Source: an uncultured Lachnospiraceae bacterium
Lineage (GTDB): Bacteria > Bacillota > Clostridia > Lachnospirales > Lachnospiraceae
NCBI GenBank assembly: GCA_910586015.1
Contig: CAJUGJ010000004.1
Location: 1-64,000 of the forward strand
Direction: 5' to 3'
Length of the DNA stretch: 64,000 nucleotides
The notes beneath the pieces were generated by a model. That model was not told where the DNA came from. It saw nothing but the letters and a program-made list of their open reading frames with translations, and searched no databases. Both the position numbers and the translations under genes were made by a program. This document shows positions 1 through 9,304 of the stretch, piece by piece; position 1 is the first letter of the stretch; each line of letters starts with the position of its first letter.

Positions 1-287
1 GCCTTTCCAACTCCATTTCCTGTTGCTGTGATTTTACCATTCTCAGCAACTTCAATTAAATCATTACCACTCTTTACATTGTAAGAAACATCATAACCCT
101 TTGTATTTTGGGATGGTGTCCAGCACCAATCATCATACTTGCCACTCGCATCTCCATCGACATAAAGAATCTTGCTAGAATATTTTAATCCTGGTGTAGC
201 CGCTGCACTTGCAGTATTTACTGGTACTAAACCAATTACCATAGCAAGGGTCAATACGAGAGCAATTTTCTTAAAGAAACTCTTCAT
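1..287 (-). CDS. Secreted surface-type protein, N-terminal fragment (runs off the left edge)
   Basis: An open frame starts with ATG at 287 behind a strong AAGGAGG site and stays open to the window edge, so only about 95 residues are visible. Residues 1 to about 28 form a signal peptide: MKSFFKK, a hydrophobic core, then an AxA-type cleavage site (NTASAAA). The mature start continues with short beta-like stretches (YSSKILYVDGD, GYDVSYNV, VAENGKITATGNGVG). The last part resembles the bacterial Ig-like (BIG2) pattern in which 'xxGxITAxxxG' recurs, common in clostridial cell-surface proteins. It is probably exported and may sit on the cell wall. The family cannot be settled because most of the protein is missing. 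A likely promoter lies about 415 bases upstream at 703-730, giving a long leader. Confidence 0.7.
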   Translation of the reverse strand, partial: MKSFFKKIALVLTLAMVIGLVPVNTASAAATPGLKYSSKILYVDGDASGKYDDWCWTPSQNTKGYDVSYNVKSGNDLIEVAENGKITATGNGVGK

Positions 288-777
288 ATTATTTCTTCCT
301 CCTTAAATATTTAGATGGGTTTGTATTATATTGCACTGTTCCCCCCTCCTCCGTCTTAAAAAAATGTTAATGGCGCATTAACATTTTTCTAAACCTCAGA
401 AAAAGCACAAGCAAATATAACCGTTCCAATAACAAGATGATTATAACAATATTCATTCGAAAGGTCAAGTCTTTTTCTCTGAGAAAATGACAATTTTTAC
501 AGCCAATTTTTAGAACCTTTTCCAATCCTACTATCATATCATCTGTACTTGGTAAATCAAAAGCCAAACTTTGGACAGGTCCCCCGCCTCCACTCTACTT
601 CCTTCTGCTTGAGTTGTATTATCTTTCGTCTGTTCTTGGATGTGACACTCGAAAGATAAAATGCTGTTTGGAATGTAACTGAGTGCTTTTGGTTTTGATT
701 TGCTTATATAATGCCTTGTGTTTGTGTCAAAGATATGTCACGGTTTTGTCATAATTAGATTAATTTTACTTTCTAAT
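288..777. other. Long intergenic leader region with an AT-rich hairpin
   Basis: About 490 bases between thrC and the surface-protein gene contain no convincing gene. Visible: a sigma-A-type promoter at 703-730 (minus strand); a perfect 13-bp AT-rich hairpin at 360-388 with loop GCG, followed on the minus strand by a T run; a TATAAT at 324-329 with no matching -35; and the AGGAGG site of the gene at 287. The hairpin plus T run could end or attenuate the leader transcript. Just after thrC (about 752-780) is a weak imperfect inverted repeat without a T run, the only terminator candidate for thrC. Confidence 0.5.
703..730 (-). promoter_or_regulatory. Sigma-A-type promoter facing the surface-protein gene
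   Basis: On the minus strand TTGACA (725-730) and TATAAG (703-708) are separated by 16 bases. The next gene downstream begins at 287, so the leader would be about 410 bases. Confidence 0.6.
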
Positions 778-2265
778 CTAAAGTTCCAAAATAATTTCCA
801 CTTGTGCCTGCATTTTATTGGGATCACAGATAGTATTATGTAAAACTGGTGCTATTCGGATATCCTCGATAGCTTTTGGCACTTTCGTTTTGGATAATTT
901 ACTTAATTCATCTACCAGCGCAAAATCTCCCATTGCATCATATTTATTATCAATAGCTCTCATCACACTTCTTGTAAATTTAAATGGACTTGCAGTAGAT
1001 GCAATTAAACACTTTGTTTTATCCTTTGTATGCTCTATGTAGTCATAAAGTACACTTGCTGCCACTGCAGTATGAGGATCGATAATATATTCTGTGTTTT
1101 GATATAGAGTTTTAATTGTATTTGCAGTCTGCTCTTCTGTTGCAAATCCACCTTCAAAGTCTTGTAACATTTCCTTCATATCTTGAGTAATTTCATATAC
1201 CCCTGTCTGGCTAAGTAACTGCATCAATTCTGCATTTTTTTCCGCATTATCTCCAGCAATGTGATAGATAAGACGTTCTAAGTTACTTGAAATCAAAATA
1301 TCCATAGATGGAGAACTTGTCAACTTAAACTCTCTATTCTTATTATAAGTTCCTGTTGAGAAAAAGTCATATAAGACTTTATTTTCATTAGAAGCACAAA
1401 TAAGCTTTCCGATTGGAAGTCCCATACTCTTTGCATAATAGGCAGCTAGAATATTTCCAAAGTTTCCGGTTGGTACAACTACATGAAAAGATTCTCCTTC
1501 TTTTAAAGAACCATCTGCAAGCATCTTAACATACGCATAGACATAATATACAATCTGAGGAACTAGACGCCCAATATTAATTGAGTTAGCAGAAGAAAAT
1601 TGAAATCCTTTTTTCTTCATTGCTTCCTCTAGCTTCTTATTATTAAACATTTCTTTTACACCATTTTGTGCGTCGTCAAAATTCCCACGGATTCCAATTA
1701 CATGGGTATTCGCCCCCCGTTGAGTAACCATTTGCTTTTCTTGAATTGGACTAACTCCGTCTTTTGGATAAAAAACAATAATTCGAGTTCCCTCTACATC
1801 TGCAAACCCTGCTAAAGCCGCTTTCCCTGTATCCCCAGAAGTTGCTGTCAAAATCACAATTTCATTTGAAACTTGATTTTTCTTTGCGGCTGTTGTCATT
1901 AAATGTGGCAAAATAGAAAGAGCCATATCCTTAAATGCAATCGTTGCGCCGTGAAATAATTCCAGATATATCGTATCGTTTACTTGTTTTAGTGGAGCAA
2001 TTTGTGGAGTGTCAAATTTACTATCATATGCACACTGAATACAATTTTTTAACTCTTCTTCTGTAAAATCGGTTAAATAAAGCTTCATAACCTCATAGGC
2101 TATTTGTTGATAATTATATGTCTTCATTGTTTCCAAAGATACATCTAATAGGGGAATCCTCTCTGGAACAAATAATCCTCCATCTGATGCAAGACCTTTT
2201 AAAATTGCCTGAGAAGCCGTTACCTTTTCTTTTGGATTTCGTGTACTCTGATACATTATATCCAT
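778..2265 (-). CDS. thrC: Threonine synthase
   Basis: This cytoplasmic PLP enzyme converts O-phosphohomoserine to threonine and phosphate, the last step of threonine synthesis. The 495-residue length fits the longer class of threonine synthases. The N-terminal GLASDGGLFVPE is the typical opening of the family. The PLP lysine is in HGATIAFKDMALS (K112), and TSGDTGKAAL is the phosphate-binding loop region. The start at 2265 follows GGAGGG by six bases. It appears monocistronic, with its own promoter at 2342-2370. No hom or thrB gene is adjacent. No strong terminator is visible downstream. Confidence 0.96.
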   Translation of the reverse strand: MDIMYQSTRNPKEKVTASQAILKGLASDGGLFVPERIPLLDVSLETMKTYNYQQIAYEVMKLYLTDFTEEELKNCIQCAYDSKFDTPQIAPLKQVNDTIYLELFHGATIAFKDMALSILPHLMTTAAKKNQVSNEIVILTATSGDTGKAALAGFADVEGTRIIVFYPKDGVSPIQEKQMVTQRGANTHVIGIRGNFDDAQNGVKEMFNNKKLEEAMKKKGFQFSSANSINIGRLVPQIVYYVYAYVKMLADGSLKEGESFHVVVPTGNFGNILAAYYAKSMGLPIGKLICASNENKVLYDFFSTGTYNKNREFKLTSSPSMDILISSNLERLIYHIAGDNAEKNAELMQLLSQTGVYEITQDMKEMLQDFEGGFATEEQTANTIKTLYQNTEYIIDPHTAVAASVLYDYIEHTKDKTKCLIASTASPFKFTRSVMRAIDNKYDAMGDFALVDELSKLSKTKVPKAIEDIRIAPVLHNTICDPNKMQAQVEIILEL

Positions 2266-2341
2266 TCTTCTCCCTCCTTTTCTTTTCTGACCATCTAATT
2301 TTATGGTGACTAGCCATAATAGAGATATAATAATCGTGCGT

Positions 2342-2370
2342 ATTATATCACGGTTTCAGGGATTATACAA
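2342..2370 (-). promoter_or_regulatory. thrC promoter
   Basis: TTGTAT (2365-2370), 17-base spacer, TATAAT (2342-2347) on the minus strand, about 77 bases upstream of the thrC start. No T-box or other riboswitch fits in this short leader. Confidence 0.65.
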
Positions 2371-2391
2371 GTTGCAACGGATTACATTCTT

Positions 2392-3540
2392 CTATTTGTT
2401 TTTAAAAAATTCATGTGCTCCATAGCGGAATAAGCGTTTTAAACTATTGTCGAACCAACTCGCCTTTTTTGCTGTTGTCAACTTTCTAGCAAAGAAAAAC
2501 AGTGCTCCATCTGAATAATCTTCTCCGGTTAATGCTCGTTCTACTGCCTGTTCTGTTAAGGAAGTAACCTTTACCGAATAATATCTTCCATCTCTTATCG
2601 GAGAAAACTGTCCTTTCTGAAAGACTACTTTCTTTACTGTACTTGGAAAATTATCGTTTAAAACACGATTTAAGACAACATTAGCAACTAATATTCTCCC
2701 ATAAATATCTTCGTCTGTTGCTTCTGCCTCTACAATACGCTCCATAATCTCTATTTCTTCTTCTGTCAAAGTCATCTGCATTTTTTCATTCCAAACCAGT
2801 TCTAATCCTTCTTTTAAATCAGTTCTTTCATTTGTTTGTGAAACTGTTGTCTTTGTCTGTGTTTTTTGTGAAGAGGTCTTTTGGGTACTTTTTACTGTTG
2901 TTTTTTTGGAAGAAGTCTTTTTTTCTGAGGATACTTTTTCTGTACTATTTTTCACTGTTGTTTCTTTACAAGAAGCTTTTTCAGCATTTTTCTTTGCCGC
3001 TTCTTGTAAAGAAGATTTCTTTATTTCTTCTTGAGAAATCGTTTTTCCTGTATCTCCTTCTAATGCTAAAGAAACAGCTTCTAAATTATCGACTTCTGTT
3101 CTTTGTATAGAGGTGTTTTGTATAGAATCTTTTTTTGAATGTTCTATAAACTCTCCTAGTGAAATGGATAGTGTCTGTGTTTGAAATTGTATCTGTTTCC
3201 AAAAATTTATATTTGATGTTTCACTTTTTCCAAATAAGACTAACTCTTCTTCTTGTTCTATTTCAAAATTTCCTATTAATAATCCAGAGATGAAACAGAT
3301 AGAGAACATATTTGGTTCTTCTGACTGAATAGGAATTATCGTTTCTTGAATCTCTTCTTGTGTTTTTTCTTCAAGCTTATCAAAGAAATGTCCTGCTACT
3401 TTCGGACTTACCATCAAAATTCCTGCTCCTGCTAAACAAGCAACAAAATATCTGCATTTTTTCTTACTTTTTTTAATCCAGTTCCCAGCGTAACCTCTAA
3501 CATCTTTTATCTTTCGAAGAAACGAGTTTATGTATTTCAT
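2392..3540 (-). CDS. SleB-type cell wall hydrolase with membrane anchor
   Basis: A 382-residue protein. Residues about 35-50 form one membrane segment (ACLAGAGILMVSP), followed by an acidic region and a Lys/Ser/Thr-rich linker (TSSKKTTVKSTQK and similar). The C-terminal ~120 residues (from LTEEEIEIMERIVEAEA) match the Hydrolase_2/SleB fold, with IVEAEAT near its start and GQFSPIRDG in the middle. SleB-family enzymes cut peptidoglycan, often the spore cortex, and the glutamate of the VEAEA motif is the expected catalytic residue. The start is set at 3540 because GGAGGG lies seven bases upstream; the frame is open ten codons further. An anchored hydrolase in a spore former could act in germination or in vegetative wall turnover, which I cannot tell apart. 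Confidence 0.85.
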   Translation of the reverse strand: MKYINSFLRKIKDVRGYAGNWIKKSKKKCRYFVACLAGAGILMVSPKVAGHFFDKLEEKTQEEIQETIIPIQSEEPNMFSICFISGLLIGNFEIEQEEELVLFGKSETSNINFWKQIQFQTQTLSISLGEFIEHSKKDSIQNTSIQRTEVDNLEAVSLALEGDTGKTISQEEIKKSSLQEAAKKNAEKASCKETTVKNSTEKVSSEKKTSSKKTTVKSTQKTSSQKTQTKTTVSQTNERTDLKEGLELVWNEKMQMTLTEEEIEIMERIVEAEATDEDIYGRILVANVVLNRVLNDNFPSTVKKVVFQKGQFSPIRDGRYYSVKVTSLTEQAVERALTGEDYSDGALFFFARKLTTAKKASWFDNSLKRLFRYGAHEFFKNK

Positions 3541-3935
3541 CGTTTTTCCCTCCAAATCTTCAGATATCATTTATCTATTTTAAACGCTACGGTTGCCAGA
3601 TACTGGATTCCGTTCACGGATGCTTGTATTATAACAGAGCTGATTTTCCAGTCAAGTCCTTCCAATTAATTTCGTTACTATCAGCCGATTAGAATTTTTT
3701 CTTTACCTTTTCTATTGATTTATTAACTAATTATTAAGTCCTTAAACTTCTTTCTTTTGTGGACTTTAACTATTTTTCTTTTTTCAAAATTGTTACATTT
3801 TTGTTAATTTTGTTTTTCTTATTTTTTCATCTTTTTGTTTCTTATTTTTCATCCCTACTCTCTTGTAAAAAAAAAAGAAATCATATACTATATAATGTAA
3901 GAAACTAGTTTACTTTATCTTGAAAGGAAAATTTT
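3541..3935. other. AT-rich divergent intergenic region
   Basis: It separates the divergent SleB-like and AP2 genes. It holds the minus-strand promoter at 3628-3655 and, for the plus strand, a TATAAT at 3891-3896 about 40 bases before the AP2 gene without a convincing -35 (TTGTAA at 3863 is 22 bases away). Between 3690 and 3870 the DNA is very T-rich on the plus strand; I see no gene there. Confidence 0.5.
3628..3655 (-). promoter_or_regulatory. Promoter of the SleB-like gene
   Basis: TTGACT (3650-3655), 16-base spacer, TATAAT (3628-3633) on the minus strand, about 90 bases upstream of the start at 3540. Confidence 0.7.
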
Positions 3936-4751
3936 ATGCCAAACACTGTAGGGGTATTTTCTGCGCAAAAAAAAGATGGAACCGTTTATTTTCGTTCTTC
4001 CATCACATATCATGGCAAACATATCAGTCTTGGCAGCTTCTCTACTGAACAAAAAGCACATGACGCCTATTGTTTAGCTTCTAATCTTTTATTTTTTAAT
4101 TCAAAAGAAACCTGCTCTTATCAGCCAGAAGATTATTTAGATTATGGAACTGCAGTAACATTTTCTAAGTGGGTAATGTTGTTGAATTTCAAGGCAAATA
4201 ATGTTTATTGTCGTAATCCTATTTATTTAAAGCATCGCTATTTTATCTATTACTTAGATATCTCAACTCCTTTAAAGTTTGATATTGATGATCTTTTTTA
4301 TTACATGAACCATAAAATCTTACGTCGAGGTAATCACTTATTTGTTTCTGATTATGGAATGCAGGTCAATATTCTCTCTCGATATGGTATACGAAATTAT
4401 AGTGTGGCAGGAAAAGATTACCGTTTTGTTAATGAAGATCCTTTCGATTATCGATATGGCAATATTGAAATTATTAATCGCTATTATGGAGTTACTAAAA
4501 CTCAAAAGGTAAATACTATTGAATATACTGCAAAAATTCATGTTAATGGTTCTATTCTTATAGGGCGCTATCAAAGTGAAATAGAAGCTGCAATTGCCTA
4601 TAATAAAGCTGTGGCTATATTAAAAAAACAGGGAATTACAAAAAATTTTTTTGAAAATTATATCGAAGATATCAATGAAATTGATTATGCAAAAATTTAT
4701 CATCAAATCAGAATAAGTAACAAAATTCGTAATTATATTACAATTTCTTAA
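3936..4751 (+). CDS. Tandem AP2-domain DNA-binding protein, HNH-AP2 related
   Basis: A 271-residue soluble protein with two AP2-like units. The first spans about residues 4-50 (VGVFSAQKKDGTVYFR, then HISLGSF, then KAHDAYCLA). The second spans about 187-230 (YGVTKTQK, then YTAKIHVNG, IGRYQSEIEAAIAYNKA). Between them, DPFDYRYGNIEIINR resembles the 'DNRxxNLxxxxR' tail of HNH homing endonucleases, but the preceding catalytic histidines are absent. AP2 units bind DNA, so a regulatory role is inferred rather than nuclease activity. The start follows GAAAGGA by ten bases. It is a lone plus-strand gene among minus-strand neighbours and is AT-rich. The target is unknown. Confidence 0.7.
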   Translation: MPNTVGVFSAQKKDGTVYFRSSITYHGKHISLGSFSTEQKAHDAYCLASNLLFFNSKETCSYQPEDYLDYGTAVTFSKWVMLLNFKANNVYCRNPIYLKHRYFIYYLDISTPLKFDIDDLFYYMNHKILRRGNHLFVSDYGMQVNILSRYGIRNYSVAGKDYRFVNEDPFDYRYGNIEIINRYYGVTKTQKVNTIEYTAKIHVNGSILIGRYQSEIEAAIAYNKAVAILKKQGITKNFFENYIEDINEIDYAKIYHQIRISNKIRNYITIS

Positions 4752-4850
4752 AATTCAAATATTTTTTTATTTTTTTTTAAAAAAGACTATGCTTTTTTTA
4801 AAATTCGTGTTATAATATCACTATATTTTTCTTCTTCCATTTTCATAGTA

Positions 4851-4893
4851 AAAAAATGAGCTTCTGCTTTTATGCAGAAGCTCATTTTTTCTT
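4851..4893. terminator. Bidirectional intrinsic terminator
   Basis: A perfect 17-bp stem (4851-4867 with 4874-4890), loop TTTTAT, with A and T runs on both sides. It ends both the plus-strand AP2 gene and the minus-strand two-component/ABC operon. Confidence 0.93.
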
Positions 4894-4894
4894 C

Positions 4895-5788
4895 TTAACA
4901 AGGAGTTATTTTTCTAGAAGCCAGCCACAAAAATAAAAGAGATACTATTAATTGAAGGATAAGGCTAATAAAAAACCAATGTTCATAACAAAACGGACTC
5001 ATTCCATTTGACATTAAAAATAAATATCCCTCTTGTGTTCCATACCCTATCTGATCTTTTAACATAGAAAAAAAGCTGATTATCGGATTTAATAATAATA
5101 TATAAATCCAATTTCCTATTGCTTTTCCACAAGATGTTAATAAAAAAGAAAGATGATAGGAGATATCCTCCTTATTTAACAGACTTAAAATGCCAACTCC
5201 TATTACTAATAGAAGACTTAAAAAAACTAGAACTAACATAGCAAAGTAAGAACAAACCGTAGCGGCAGTAGTGCGTTTACAATAAGTAGAAAAAAAGATA
5301 GAGATACTTCCTAAATAAATTGCTGTTACAATAAGAAATAATAAAAATTTAGCAAGGTCTAATAAAGTAATACCACCGATAGAAAAACATAATGCAATAA
5401 TTGGAAGAGAAGAAACTGCCAATAAAATCATAATACTGATTGAAGAAAGCAATTTCCCTAAGATAATTTGAAATGGTGTTAATTTTGTTGTCAGTAAGAT
5501 ATCCAGTGTCTGTTTTTCACGCTCTCCTGATATCGATCCTGCTGTCAAAGCAGGAACTAAAAGAAGAAACAGAATAAATTCAATTCCAGTAATAATCCCA
5601 TAAATAGTCAAAATATCTTCATAATGAAGTTTATTATAATATTCATTTCCCTTTCCAAATGTAATATAAAAAGAAAATAACCCAAATAGTGCCAGAAAAG
5701 CATTATAGCAAAAAATCAAAACAGGGGTTCTATACATTCTTGCTGTCTGCTTTAACTCTCTTTTATAAACTGGATTTAAGAACTTCAT
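4895..5788 (-). CDS. ABC-2 type transporter permease
   Basis: A 297-residue integral membrane protein with about six hydrophobic segments and the ABC-2 signature region GSISGEREKQTLDILLTTKL, just after the second segment. It opens with KRELKQTARMYRTPVL, typical of ABC-2 permeases that face the ATPase. It would form the membrane channel for the ATPase encoded immediately upstream, whose reading frame it overlaps by 26 bases, indicating translational coupling. It is the last gene of the five-gene operon that begins at 11195. The substrate is unknown; such systems often export antimicrobial peptides, lipids or surface polymers. Confidence 0.88.
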   Translation of the reverse strand: MKFLNPVYKRELKQTARMYRTPVLIFCYNAFLALFGLFSFYITFGKGNEYYNKLHYEDILTIYGIITGIEFILFLLLVPALTAGSISGEREKQTLDILLTTKLTPFQIILGKLLSSISIMILLAVSSLPIIALCFSIGGITLLDLAKFLLFLIVTAIYLGSISIFFSTYCKRTTAATVCSYFAMLVLVFLSLLLVIGVGILSLLNKEDISYHLSFLLTSCGKAIGNWIYILLLNPIISFFSMLKDQIGYGTQEGYLFLMSNGMSPFCYEHWFFISLILQLIVSLLFLWLASRKITPC

Positions 5789-6752
5789 ATTCCACCTTAC
5801 TTTCTAACTCTTCTGGCTCTAGATCCTCCAATTCGGAATTCTTCGTAAGCCTTAAAAATAAAGCTTCTAAGCTGCCTTCATCTCTTTTAAAAGAAGATAT
5901 CTTTGCCCCTGCATAGATAAGTGCCGTTAAAAGTTGTGCTTCCTCTTCTTTTTCTCCACTAAAGGAAAAATTAATGCTCCCTGCCTTACTTGCTATATTA
6001 GATGCTAAAGGATGTTCTTTTAATACTTTTAATGCTTCTTCTGTTCCTTGTGTAAGTTGCAACTGAATTGGATTTGCCGCTTTTTGTTGTTGTTTAATCT
6101 CTTCGATACTTCCCTGCATAATTAATGTTCCACTGTCAATAATTCCAATATTTGTACAAAGTTCTGCCAGTTCATTTAATATATGAGAACTAATTAAAAT
6201 GGTTTTCCCCTCTCCACAAAGCTGTCTTAAAATTTCTTTCATTTCTCTTCTAGAATGAGGACCCATTCCAGAGGCTGGTTCATCTAATACAAGTAGTTCT
6301 GGATCGTGAATTAATGTTCTTGCTAGACAAAGTCTTTGTTTCATTCCACGAGATAAATGATCTACAAACATTTCTCTTTTAGTAGATAATCCTACTAAAT
6401 CTAAGAGCTCTTGACCTTTTTTCTCTGCACCTTTTCCATAATATCCGTAAATATCTAAGTAAAACTCCATATATTCAGAAACTTTTAAGTTGTCATAAAC
6501 TCCAAAAAAATCAGGCATATATCCTATTTTCTGCTTTCTCAAATTGGAACTTTTTAGAGCATCTTCCCCATTGAATATCATACTTCCAGAGTCTGGCGAA
6601 ATTAATCCAGCAATGATTTTCATTGTTGTTGTTTTTCCTGCTCCATTTGGCCCAACAAATCCAAATAACTGTCCTTGTTCTACAGACATTGAAAAATGAT
6701 CCAACGCCAGAATTTTTCTATATGATTTCACTAAATTTTTAAGTTCTAGCAT
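5763..6752 (-). CDS. ABC transporter ATP-binding protein
   Basis: A 329-residue ATPase. Walker A is GPNGAGKTT (about residues 34-42), the ABC signature LSRGMKQRLCLA, Walker B LLVLDEPASGM, and the switch histidine lies in SSHIL. About 110 extra residues after the ATPase domain end in an acidic tail (LEDLEPEELE), similar to C-terminal extensions of Nat/Gld-type ATPases. It would energise the permease encoded just downstream and lies 10 bases after the large membrane-protein gene. The start has a GGAGG-like site. Its relationship to the second module at 42394 is family-level only; the two differ in tail and partners. Confidence 0.92.
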   Translation of the reverse strand: MLELKNLVKSYRKILALDHFSMSVEQGQLFGFVGPNGAGKTTTMKIIAGLISPDSGSMIFNGEDALKSSNLRKQKIGYMPDFFGVYDNLKVSEYMEFYLDIYGYYGKGAEKKGQELLDLVGLSTKREMFVDHLSRGMKQRLCLARTLIHDPELLVLDEPASGMGPHSRREMKEILRQLCGEGKTILISSHILNELAELCTNIGIIDSGTLIMQGSIEEIKQQQKAANPIQLQLTQGTEEALKVLKEHPLASNIASKAGSINFSFSGEKEEEAQLLTALIYAGAKISSFKRDEGSLEALFLRLTKNSELEDLEPEELESKVEYEVLKSSL

Positions 6753-6762
6753 AAGATCCTCC

Positions 6763-9285
6763 TTAATTTTTTTTATAATAGGACAGATATGGAAGAATAC
6801 AGTTTGATTCCATACTTGTATTTACAAATTTAACTTGTATTTCATTAGAATCATTTATATATTTTTTCAATTCTTCCCCTGATATTTCTTTAATTTCATT
6901 TGAATTTAGGGATTCCCAACTACATCGAAACACAAAATCGTAACTTCTATCAGTAAGGTTAAAAAAATAGATATCCCCTGCCATTTCAGATAGATCTTCC
7001 GTTTTAGGAAGTTGATTCAACATTTGCGTTAGCAAAATTTTTGTCACTTCCTCTTCTTTTGGAAGATGATATTGAACAACTAGTGATTCTGTCATAATAT
7101 ACCTAAAACTGTCTTTTTCTAATGTCCCATCTATAATTTCCATATAGGAATCCATTATTGGAACAAACTGCTGTTCTGCACTTATATATTGTTCCTCCAT
7201 TGGTACAATAATAAGTGTTGTCCCATAACTGCCTTCTTTCAGTTCTGTTTTTGCAAGTGGATTTTTTTCTGTGATCTCTTCAGAAAATCCAATCAAATAA
7301 CTTCCTTTTTGTTCTAACAGATCTAATAGGGCATACTTTGTTGCTAATATGTTTCTTTGTTTTTTTGCAGATAAACGTTTATATTCTTGTAATGGCACTT
7401 CCTGATAAGCATAAACCAATTCATCATTTGCGATATTAAATGCCTGTTCTGATGTAAATGAGATTGTTTCTCCACTTTGTATGGTTCCTAAATCTATACA
7501 AAGATGATTACTATAGATAAACGCATCTTCTAAATTAAATGAAAATAAATTCGTTACATTTCCTTCAATACTGACATCATCTACAGAAACTTCTCCTAAT
7601 GGAATTTCTTCATAGTTTGCTGTATAGGAAGTCTGATAATTTGTTTTCGTAAAAGCTGGAAGTTTTTCAAGAGTTATCGTAGTTTCTTCTTCCTGTATAT
7701 TAATACAGTTTGTATAATTTTCATATTTAGTTGGTAATGAATTGGAAAACCAAGGATCACTATACAAAATATTATAATAGGATAGTTCTGGAGATCTATT
7801 TTTTATAGTCAGTTCTTTATTATTCTTTAAATCAAAACTATGAGCTTGATTATTTGAAAGTTCTACATAAAAATTTAATGTTCCCTGTGCTGTCTTTTCT
7901 CCTACTTTAAAAACTTCAACATTAAAATATCCATAAAATGGCTCTTCTACACGTGTCGAACTTCCCATTTCATATACAATAAAAGTAAAGAGTAAAGAAA
8001 GAATTGGAACTACTCCCCATAAATACTGAATCCGATCCATACGGGAAAGTATCCAATAAATGAAAGGAGATATTACAAGTAAATATATAATAAATATTAA
8101 AAGATATCTAGTAACAGAAGGTATCTGTTCCTGTCTTGCTGTATCTAATATATCCTGAGTCCAGTAATCATTAGAATATCCATAACTTTCGGAATTAATT
8201 TTTTGTTTTCCTGTTTCTGTGATCTGTTCCATAAAAAAATTTGTTAGCCAAGTCTGTGCTGCTTTCCATACAGATTCCTCCATTTCAAGAGAAAATGCTA
8301 AATATAATACTTTACCCTTTCCAACCTGCTTTTGAACTGCTAATATTTCTGTATCTTCTCGAAGACAGATCTCCGTTTCTGACTGTGGAAGTTCTATAAT
8401 CTGTTTTGTAATTGGTTCAGATTTCATATCACTTAACATTCTGTCTTGTAACATCGTTTTTCCAATATAAATTGGCAATAAAACTCCTGACTCTTTTCTT
8501 CTTTTTTCAATATCAAGTAATGTAGAAACACGTTCTTCTTCATATCTATTTACTTGTTCTCTCAAACTTCGAAATACTTCTTTTTCAACTCCAAATGTAA
8601 GTTCTTTCTGTGTCAGTTCTTTTCCTCTATTTTCATACTCTCCAAATTTAGTTCCTGCTCCAAGAACCAACAGTCCTCCTGCCTCAATCCACTGATTTAC
8701 TGACTGTATTTGTTTTTGTGAATATTTAGAATCATCTGAGGAATTAATAAATAAAATATCTAAAGTATCTAGTCCATTTTCTTTATTTGATAAACTATTT
8801 TCATCTAATTGGAGTACATTATTTCCAAAGTCTTCAAGGTATTTTACTTTCTCTTGGCTACTTCCTAATACTCCTAACTGCATCAATGAACCATAGTGTT
8901 TGATTTGAAAAGAGTTCTCATATTCTGCTAATATTTCTTTTTCAGAAGAGAGAATAAGAATTTGATATCCTGTAAAATCAAAATCTGTCTTAATCTGAAA
9001 ACAGAGCTCTTTTCTTTCCCCTTTTACTAAAGAAAACGACTGTTCATATCGAACTCCCCCTTGTAATCTTCCAGAAGCTAAAGTTAATTGAACTGTCCCT
9101 TCTACTGCTTCCTGTAAATTCATTATATCAATAGTAAAAACACAAACTCTTCCATACCTTGCTTCTTCTTTAGACAGCCCATAGGATACCTCTAACTGAA
9201 TCCTTTCTTCTGAAGCATAGACCTGTAATGGCTGGCTGAAGAAAACGAAAAACGCAAAAAGTAAGATTTTCCAAATTCGAGCCAC
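6763..9285 (-). CDS. Large exported membrane protein with GATase-like domain, ABC-associated
   Basis: An 840-residue protein. Residues 1-25 are a signal peptide ending VYASEE. Residues about 28-125 look like an extracellular beta-sandwich; about 130-350 resemble the GATase1-like fold of GldG/DUF4350-type proteins (TLDILFINSSDD, then QWIEAGGLLVLGAG). Two membrane helices follow at about 393-412 and 420-437, then a long beta-rich region. The start is a GTG at 9285 after AAGGAG. Between a sensor kinase and an ABC-2 ATPase/permease pair, it is probably an accessory subunit of that exporter. The exact family is not certain, and no catalytic residues can be claimed. Confidence 0.7.
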   Translation of the reverse strand: MARIWKILLFAFFVFFSQPLQVYASEERIQLEVSYGLSKEEARYGRVCVFTIDIMNLQEAVEGTVQLTLASGRLQGGVRYEQSFSLVKGERKELCFQIKTDFDFTGYQILILSSEKEILAEYENSFQIKHYGSLMQLGVLGSSQEKVKYLEDFGNNVLQLDENSLSNKENGLDTLDILFINSSDDSKYSQKQIQSVNQWIEAGGLLVLGAGTKFGEYENRGKELTQKELTFGVEKEVFRSLREQVNRYEEERVSTLLDIEKRRKESGVLLPIYIGKTMLQDRMLSDMKSEPITKQIIELPQSETEICLREDTEILAVQKQVGKGKVLYLAFSLEMEESVWKAAQTWLTNFFMEQITETGKQKINSESYGYSNDYWTQDILDTARQEQIPSVTRYLLIFIIYLLVISPFIYWILSRMDRIQYLWGVVPILSLLFTFIVYEMGSSTRVEEPFYGYFNVEVFKVGEKTAQGTLNFYVELSNNQAHSFDLKNNKELTIKNRSPELSYYNILYSDPWFSNSLPTKYENYTNCINIQEEETTITLEKLPAFTKTNYQTSYTANYEEIPLGEVSVDDVSIEGNVTNLFSFNLEDAFIYSNHLCIDLGTIQSGETISFTSEQAFNIANDELVYAYQEVPLQEYKRLSAKKQRNILATKYALLDLLEQKGSYLIGFSEEITEKNPLAKTELKEGSYGTTLIIVPMEEQYISAEQQFVPIMDSYMEIIDGTLEKDSFRYIMTESLVVQYHLPKEEEVTKILLTQMLNQLPKTEDLSEMAGDIYFFNLTDRSYDFVFRCSWESLNSNEIKEISGEELKKYINDSNEIQVKFVNTSMESNCILPYLSYYKKN

Positions 9286-9304
9286 CTTGATTTGCTCCTT
9301 TCAG

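Noticed and set aside
367-567. 66-codon minus-strand frame in the leader of the surface-protein gene
   Set aside because: TTG start, no ribosome site, unusual composition, and it runs through the hairpin at 360-388.
4788-4890. Small RNA starting at TATAAT 4811 and ending in the terminator
   Set aside because: No -35 element fits; an AT-rich chance match is more likely.
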